A DNA stretch of 64,000 nucleotides from Nicotiana tabacum (lineage: Eukaryota > Streptophyta > Magnoliopsida > Solanales > Solanaceae): NCBI RefSeq assembly GCF_000715075.1, contig NC_134089.1, positions 64,152,697 to 64,216,696 of the forward strand, read 5' to 3'. The translations under genes and the position numbers were made by a program. The notes beneath the pieces were generated by a model. The model worked only from the letters and a program-made list of their open reading frames with translations, was not told where the DNA came from and did no database searches. Positions within the stretch are counted from its first letter, which is position 1. Each line of letters starts with the position of its first letter. Shown in pieces: positions 57,901 to 64,000 of the stretch.

Positions 57901-59549
57901 TAACAATATAACTAATCGACGAACTTAATCGAGTCGATTACACACATTGTAATTAGTCACAACCAACAGAAACCATTCACATTCGGATCAAGTAGATAGG
58001 TAGGAGACAGAAATGACAGAATTAATCAAAACAAATATGAAAAAATTAAAAAGCTATTAAAACAGGCAACAATACATGTAGAATAATAGAAAATACCTCT
58101 GAATCTTCAATCAAACTCGATCTCGATTCAGCTTCGGATTTTTGTTTGAAATCAAACAGACCTTAGTCGAAGTATTTTCCACTAAAAATACTTCGACTAA
58201 GGTCGATTAAACCTCAATCCTTTAATCAATTTGGACAAAAAATCCAGAAATTTGGTATTTCTAGGTTTCCTGAAGGCTCGATTTGGGATCTAATCATTTC
58301 TGGTTAGATTCGAGAGAAACCAAGTACGACACAAGGGTGAGGGAAGCCTAGGGGTTATTTGGTGTCACTTTGGAACAGATCTGGGTAATTTTTGTTTGAC
58401 TCGAATCTTCAAAAGAAGATTCGAGAAGCTCTGCAGTGATTCGAGCCAAACTATCTTCAGATCCATAACAAGGGTTGTTAGGGGAAGCCATGGTGTTAAT
58501 TTGGAGTTGATTGGTTCAAGTCTGAACTTGGCTCGAATCTTCAAATGAAGATTCGAGAACCTCCAGGGAGATTCGAACCAAGCAAGTAACATATACGGAT
58601 AGAGGGTGTTCAGAGGGTTCTGGGGTGTCAAGGTGGTGACCGACGGCGTTGATGCCGCCGGGTTTCAGGCGGTGGAATCCTAAGGCGGCTAGGGTTAGGA
58701 GTGGGGGGTCTGGGGGACGATGATGAACAGTGTAGGAGGTGGGGGGTGTTCAGTTGGGGGCCGGGTAAGGCTTGGGGACATATATAGGGGTGGGGTGGGT
58801 TAGCATCGTCCGTTGGATCAAGTAGAATGGATGGCTAGGATCAATCCACTTAACCAAACGACATCGTTTGGTTTAAGTTGGGGAAAGGGGTCAACCCGGG
58901 GGTGAAATGGATCGGGTCTCGGTGAGTTTTTGAGGCCGTAGGATCAGGATGGATGAACGGTTCAGATTTGATTGCCCTAAACGTCGTCGTTCCTTTTGTG
59001 AAGGGGCTGAACTGGACCGTTTGATTGACATGAATCAACGGCCCAGATTAAAAATCCAGAAGCGACGTCGTTTGGTCTGGTCTAAATTGGACCGGACAGG
59101 GGATGTTGGATTGGGCTGTTGGGGTAATTGGGCCTAGATTTAAATCTAGGTCCGATTTTTTATTCCTTTTTCAACTAATTTATTTTTCTAATTTAAATTT
59201 AAATTTTAATTATAAAACAATTTTAACTTCACAAAAATATATTGATTAATCTATAACAACTATTTAACACATAGTCAAAACATTAATCACACAGTAACAC
59301 ATTTAAAAATAGAACGAATGCATATTTTTTGTGATTTTATTTAAATTATCTCTTAAATGCGTACTTAAATCCTAGATATACATGAAACATGTATTTTTTC
59401 ATTTTATTATGATAAAATAAACATTTACGGACATAACACAAATATTTAACACCACGCAAATTCAAAAAATTACATAGTGAAAGAAATTTATTTTATTTTT
59501 TGATTTATTTTAGGAGTAGTTTTCGTAAGGCAAAAATTACGTGCTCACA
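54935..59549 (-). repeat. 3' LTR of right Tat/Ogre-type element, 4.6 kb
   Basis: Plus-strand ends TGTCGCACCTCCTTTTTCCG (54935) and TTACGTGCTCACA (59549); on the element strand TGTGAGCACG to GGTGCGACA, TG/CA bounded and similar in style to the left Tat LTR. The adjoining polypurine tract is the complement of GCTGCCCCTCTTT (59550-59562). Minus-strand TATA candidates: CCCTGTATAAATACAGG near 57195 and CCTATATATGTCC near 58780. No protein is supported; the Phe/Leu-rich frame at 56977-57306 is pyrimidine low complexity. Length over 4 kb is typical of Ogre-like elements. Confidence 0.85.
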
Positions 59550-60087
59550 GCTGCCCCTCTTTGTGCGGAAACTTGAAGAGTTTTCGTACAAAGATAAAGT
59601 GAGCGGACACGAGCGATTTTTGCCCGTTCGAATACTCCGTGGGAAGCATTTTTTGAAAGATTTGACCGAACCTCTGCTTCAAAGGTTTCCTACATATCCT
59701 TGGCTATAAAGGAATCAGGTCAATGTAGTTCGGGAATTTTTGGGTAGCTGGGACTACCGTGGTACTGTGATGTTACTGCTGCTTCATGCTGTTTTTACTG
59801 CTTGCTGACCTCCTTATTACACCTTACTTTAAAGGAAATACAAAATTAGACTAGACTATGGTACATGAATTATAAAAATCTTATCTAGATCATGCCCTTG
59901 CGTTTCTTGTTGTCTTGATATCTTGGTGACTCTTGGGCATTTGGCTTATTCCGTATTCCTTTTGGAACTCTTGTTGTTTCTTGCTGGGGATTCTGTTGGA
60001 CTTCTCTGTTTTATTGATTCTAAGTGTGCTCCTTTATCATATGAGCGGGCTTTTGATTTCAACACTTCAATTGTATTCCCTCGTTCT

Positions 60088-61416
60088 TCAGGTGGGTGTC
60101 TTGACTGCTTTAATTCTTTGTCCTCATTCTCCAGGTGGAAGCCTGACTTCTTCTTTTCTTTATCCTCGTTCTCCAGGTGGACGCCTGATTTCTTCAATTC
60201 TTTGTCCTCATTCTCCAGGTGGACGCCTGACTTCTTCTTTTCTCATCCTCATTCTCTAGGTGGACTCCTGACTTCTTCAACTCTTTGTCCTTATTCTCCA
60301 GGTGGACGCCCGACTTCTTCTTTTTCTCATCCTCATTCTCCAGGTGGACGCCTGACTTCTTCAACTCTTTGTCCTCATTCTCCAGGTGGACGCCTGACTT
60401 CTTCTTTTTCTCATCCTCATTTTCCAGGTGGACGCCTGACTTCTTCAATTCTTTGTCCTCATTCTCCAGGTGGACGCCTGACTTCTTCTTTTCTCATCCT
60501 CATTCTCCAGGTGGACGCCTGACTTCTTCAATTCTTTGTCCTTATTCTCCAGGTGGACGCCTGACTTCTTCTTTTTCTCATCCTCATTCTCCAGGTGGAC
60601 GCCTGACTTCTTCTTTTCTTTGTCCTCATTCTCCAGGTGGACGCCTGACTTCTTCTTTTTCTCATCCTCATTTTCCAGGTGGACGCCTGACTTTTTCAAT
60701 TCTTTGTCCTCATTCTCCAGGTGGACGCCTGGCTTCTTCTTTTCTCATCCTCATTCTCCAGGTGGACGCCTGACTTCTTCTTTTCTTTGTCCTCATTCTC
60801 CAGGTGGACGCCTGACTTCTTCTTTTTCTCATCCTCATTTTCCAGGTGGACGCCTGACTTCTTCAATTCTTTGTCCTCATTCTCCAGGTGGACGCCTGAC
60901 TTCTTCTTTTCTCATCCTCATTCTCCAGGTGGACGCCTGACTTCTTCAATTCTTTGTCCTTATTCTCCAGGTGGACGCCTGACTTCTTCTTTTTCTCATC
61001 CTCATTCTCCAGGTGGACGCCTGACTTCTTCAATTCTTTGTCCTTATTCTCCAGGTGGACGCCTGACTTCTTCTTTTCTCATCCTCATTCTCCAGGTGGA
61101 CGCCTGACTTCTTCAATTCTTTGTCCTTATTCTCCAGGTGGACGCCTGACTTCTTCTTTTTCTCATCCTCATTCTCCAGGTGGACGCCTGACTTCTTCAA
61201 TTCTTTGTCCTTATTCTCCAGGTGGACGCCTGACTTCTTCTTTTCTCATCCTCATTCTCCAGGTGGACGCCTGACTTCTTCAATTCTTTGTCCTCATTCT
61301 CCAGGTGGACGCCTGACTTCTTCTTTTCTCATCCTCATTCTCCAGGTGGACGCCTGACTTCTTCAATTCTTTGTCCTCATTCTCCAGGTGGACGCCTGAC
61401 TTCTTCTTTTCTCATC
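60088..61416. repeat. tandem array, about 32 copies of a 41-42-bp unit
   Basis: The unit core CTCCAGGTGGACGCCTGACT is followed by either TCTTCAATTCTTTGTCCTCATT or TCTTCTTTTCTCATCCTCATT-type tails that alternate, giving 83-84-bp dimers. Variant units (GTCCTTATTCTCC) recur every 251 bp, then every 167 bp, showing higher-order copying. Mixed 41- and 42-bp lengths shift the frame repeatedly. Confidence 0.95.
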
Positions 61417-62039
61417 CAGGTATTTCCTCACACAAATATTGTATTTGCCCCTGTTTTAAATCAAAGAAAACTTTGTTAGTTTAAAACAGGATGGCTGGTT
61501 GCGGTATTCTTGCCGATGGTGATGTTTCTCTTCGTCTCTCTTTATTGCCTTGGAATGATTGAAAAGACTGTTTTGTCTTTGTAATTGATCCTTGACTATA
61601 GGATTTCCTTCTGTGTGTTTTCCTTCAAAACCTTTCAACTGTAATCATATGCCTCTCCTGACTTTGCTGATCCACTTTTGATTTCCTCTTTCTTACACCC
61701 ATATTTTATCTCCCACCTTTCGTGGCCGTATTTTGTAACCTTGGATCTTGGTAGTATACCTTGACATTTTTTCTTATTTGTTTAGAATAAAACTTATCTC
61801 AAAGCTTGGAGAAAGTAAGATTATTAGTAGCGAAATATGCTGATTTCGACAATTATAGAATGAAAAGAAATATCCAATTTTTGGATGACTGTTGGAAAAA
61901 GAATAAAGGACTTATCTGATTGGAATTACTGGCACCAATGATCAGGGTATGCATTTCGGATTAATTAACCCAGTCTTTTAATCAATCTCCTTTCAATTGT
62001 CTCAAGGAGTTTTCATCGATAAATTTGTCTCGTTTTTCA

Positions 62040-62240
62040 CTTCTTCACTTCCTTTTCGCCTTATGGTGCCTGCGAAGGTTTTCACCAATAAGACTCTCTC
62101 ATTTTACTTTTCTCTCAACTTCCGTCGCCTTATGGTGCCCGTGCGGGTTTTCACCTATAAGACTCTCTCATTTTTACTTTTCTCTCCACTTCCGTCGCCT
62201 TATGGTGCCCGTGTGGGTTTTCACCTATAAGACTCTCTCA
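62040..62240. repeat. 69-bp tandem triplication
   Basis: CGCCTTATGGTGCC recurs at 62057, 62125 and 62195, each followed by GGTTTTCACC(T/A)ATAAGACTC. Copies 2 and 3 are almost identical. Confidence 0.9.
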
Positions 62241-62729
62241 TTTTTACTTTCTTTCCTTGTTTGTACCACTTCATTTGGCTTGCATCAGCATTTTTCTAAG
62301 ATTGATCGAAAGGTCTTTTTGGTATAAGGTTAGGAATGGAAAAGGTATTAAAAGCTAAATAGCTGTGGTATGGGTTTAAAATTACAACTCTTGGAATCTT
62401 TTCTTATTTCCAATACAATTCTTGCCCCAGTCTCTTGATTGGGGTCTCTTGATATTTCTTTTCCGTGCACATTGTGCATGTTGTGCACCCTATGACCGAG
62501 CCGTGAGGCGCCTACGTATCCTTCTTTGAGGAATCAGGTCAAACGTAGTTCATTGCATAATAATGAAGATTTTGATCTCTTTTTTTTTTTTTTATTGATT
62601 CCAAGAGAGGTTAGGAAAGAAACAAGCATGGCTCAAAGGGGAAGCAAATGGTATAGTGTTTGGACCGCAGAATAAATTGCCTTTGTCATTTCAATCTTTG
62701 AAATAGTGCTAAATACAAACATTCAAAAG

Positions 62730-64000
62730 TTATGCATAATATCTCTTTACCGCGTCAGAATTGATCGCCATATCTATGCATTTGCCTTCAATATCTGTTA
62801 AACATAGTGCACCATTCGATAATACTCTGGTCACAATGAATGGTCCTTGCCAATTCGGAGCAAATTTGCCTTTTGCTTCAACCTGATGTGGAAGAATGCG
62901 TTTTAGCACATGCTGACCTACTTCGAACTTCCGGGGACGCACCTTTTTGTTGTATGCTCTTTCTATTCTTCTTTGATATAATTGACCATGGCATACTGCG
63001 GTCAATCGTTTTTCATCAATCAAATTTAACTGTTCTAGACGGGTTTTGACCCATTCATCATCATCAATCTTTGCTTCGGCAATGATCCGAAGGGAAGGAA
63101 TCTCAATTTCTGCAGGAATTACTGCTTCGGTGCCGTATACCAACAAATAAGGAGTTGCTCCTACTGAAGTGCGAACAGTAGTGCGGTATCCCAATAATGC
63201 AAAGGGTAATTTTTCATGCCATTGTTTTGAACCTTCTACCATTTTCCGCAGTATCTTCTTTATGTTTTTGTTGGCTGCTTCTACTGCTCCATTCGCCTTG
63301 GGCCGATATGGGGTAGAGTTACGATGTGTAATCTTAAACTGTTGACATACTTCTTTCATTAAGTTGCTGTTAAGATTAGCACCGTTATCCGTGATGATCA
63401 CCTTCGGGATTCCGAATCGACATATGATATTTAAGTGGACAAAATCGACCACAGCTTTCTTGGTCACTGATTTGAATGTCTTGGCCTCAACCCATTTGGT
63501 AAAATAATCAATAGCTACCAGAATGAATCTGTGTCCATTGGATGCTGCCGGTTCAATTGGTCCGATCACATCCATGCCCCAAGCAACGAAAGGCCATGGT
63601 GCCGACATTGTGTGCAACTCGGATGGTGGAGAATGAATCAAATCTCCGTGTATTTGGCATTGATGACATTTGCGTACAAAACTGATACAATCTCTCTCCA
63701 TGGTAAGCCAATAGTAACCAGCCCGTAGGATCTTCTTTGCCAACACATATCCACTCATGTGGGGTCCACAAACTCCTGAATGTATTTCAGCCATGACAAT
63801 TGTAGCTTGTCTGGCATCTATGCATCTTAATAATCCAAGATCTGGTGTTCTTTTATACAAAACTCCTCCGCTCAAGAAGAATCCATTTGCTAATCGCCTG
63901 ATGGTCCTCTTTTGATCTCCTGTGGCTTGTGCGGGATATATGCTCATCCTGATATATTCCTTGATGTCGTGGAACCATGGTTCTCCATCAAATTCTTCTT
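62730..64000 (-). CDS. Tat/Ogre-type integrase (pol C-terminus, runs off window)
   Basis: One uninterrupted minus-strand frame of at least 422 codons that continues past the window edge; the first Met inside is at 63947 and residues below count from it. The integrase joins element cDNA to the chromosome. All signature residues are present: zinc-binding H56, H63, C94, C97 (KCHQCQ); catalytic D126 (GMDVIGP), D187 (IITDNGA) and E223 (GAVEAAN), giving the D,D-35-E spacing; and the C-terminal QGPF module (367-370). There is no chromodomain, as expected of Tat rather than chromoviruses. It ends at 62730, about 3.2 kb before the LTR. Lack of stops contrasts with every other retroelement ORF here and suggests a recent insertion. 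Confidence 0.92.
   Translation of the reverse strand, partial: EEFDGEPWFHDIKEYIRMSIYPAQATGDQKRTIRRLANGFFLSGGVLYKRTPDLGLLRCIDARQATIVMAEIHSGVCGPHMSGYVLAKKILRAGYYWLTMERDCISFVRKCHQCQIHGDLIHSPPSELHTMSAPWPFVAWGMDVIGPIEPAASNGHRFILVAIDYFTKWVEAKTFKSVTKKAVVDFVHLNIICRFGIPKVIITDNGANLNSNLMKEVCQQFKITHRNSTPYRPKANGAVEAANKNIKKILRKMVEGSKQWHEKLPFALLGYRTTVRTSVGATPYLLVYGTEAVIPAEIEIPSLRIIAEAKIDDDEWVKTRLEQLNLIDEKRLTAVCHGQLYQRRIERAYNKKVRPRKFEVGQHVLKRILPHQVEAKGKFAPNWQGPFIVTRVLSNGALCLTDIEGKCIDMAINSDAVKRYYA

Larger units (their letters stand above)
59550..62729 (-). other. 3' untranslated region of right Tat/Ogre-type element
   Basis: The 3.2 kb between the integrase stop and the polypurine tract. It has no conserved ORF and holds a long tandem array (60088-61416), a 69-bp triplication (62040-62240), a 15-base T run (about 62579-62593), and two copies of a motif, CCTACGTATCC...GAATCAGGTCAAACGTAGTTC (62511-62552 and, diverged, 59690-59730). 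Tat/Ogre elements are known to have hypervariable, tandem-repeat-rich 3' UTRs, which fits. Confidence 0.75.

Noticed and set aside
60088..61416. Resemblance to a CRISPR array
   Set aside because: The units are contiguous and the alternating tails are repeats themselves, not unique spacers. It lies inside a plant retrotransposon.
59923..61479. Open frames on both strands through the 42-bp array, with 14-residue repeats (KKSGVHLENEDK type on the minus strand)
   Set aside because: They exist because the unit is close to a multiple of three and lacks stops. Mixed 41- and 42-bp units shift the frame every few copies, so no single frame crosses the array.

Overview
The window is nuclear DNA from a flowering plant, most likely the nightshade family (Solanaceae). 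Three things point there: a plant cinnamate 4-hydroxylase gene with two introns, Solanaceae-type TS SINE fragments, and long LTR retrotransposons of the Tat/Ogre and Tekay (chromovirus) lineages. Only one host gene is convincing: C4H (CYP73A), plus strand, exons 23913-24697, 25236-25372 and 26646-27244. It sits in an AT-rich island (about 15.3-29.2 kb) between two blocks of nested retrotransposons. Almost everything else is mobile DNA, from intact to badly decayed.

Left block (1-15345). A minus-strand Tat/Ogre-type element runs off the left edge. From its 5' end it shows an LTR (6883-10102), primer binding site, an extra ORF1, gag, protease, a G-patch segment, a candidate 186-nt intron and the start of reverse transcriptase. 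It is inserted in the pol of an older plus-strand Tekay chromovirus (remnant 10103-13146, 3' LTR 13147-15345).

Gene island (15346-31018). It holds a Harbinger-like MITE, a 3.3-kb decayed copia element with matching short LTRs, a (TA)n tract, a Stowaway-like MITE, a C4H promoter with AC elements and a TATA box, C4H itself with two TS SINE pieces and a hAT MITE in its introns, and then a hAT MITE, a Harbinger-like MITE carrying a nested Stowaway, and a chromovirus LTR fragment.

Middle (31019-38498). A minus-strand copia 5' end of the same family as the first copia, two terminal-inverted-repeat elements, a 2.3-kb stretch flanked by a 31-bp direct repeat and containing a 78-bp perfect palindrome, and a TS SINE. 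No host gene is convincing here.

Right block (38499-64000). A nested stack of chromoviruses: a plus-strand LTR fragment; a minus-strand element whose 3' LTR (39913-40250 plus 47549-50198) is split by a second minus-strand chromovirus (40251-47548, flanked by a 5-bp target duplication, and internally deleted twice); its pol tail interrupted by a plus-strand chromovirus LTR (50639-53599); an unassigned LTR fragment (53718-54934); and finally the 3' part of a young Tat/Ogre-type element on the minus strand, with a 4.6-kb LTR, a 1.3-kb array of ~42-bp repeats and an uninterrupted integrase.

The patterns most worth following are the clusters of CG-containing palindromic words at a near-constant offset in unrelated LTRs, the frame-restoring intron of the left Tat element, the higher-order tandem array, and the 78-bp palindrome.
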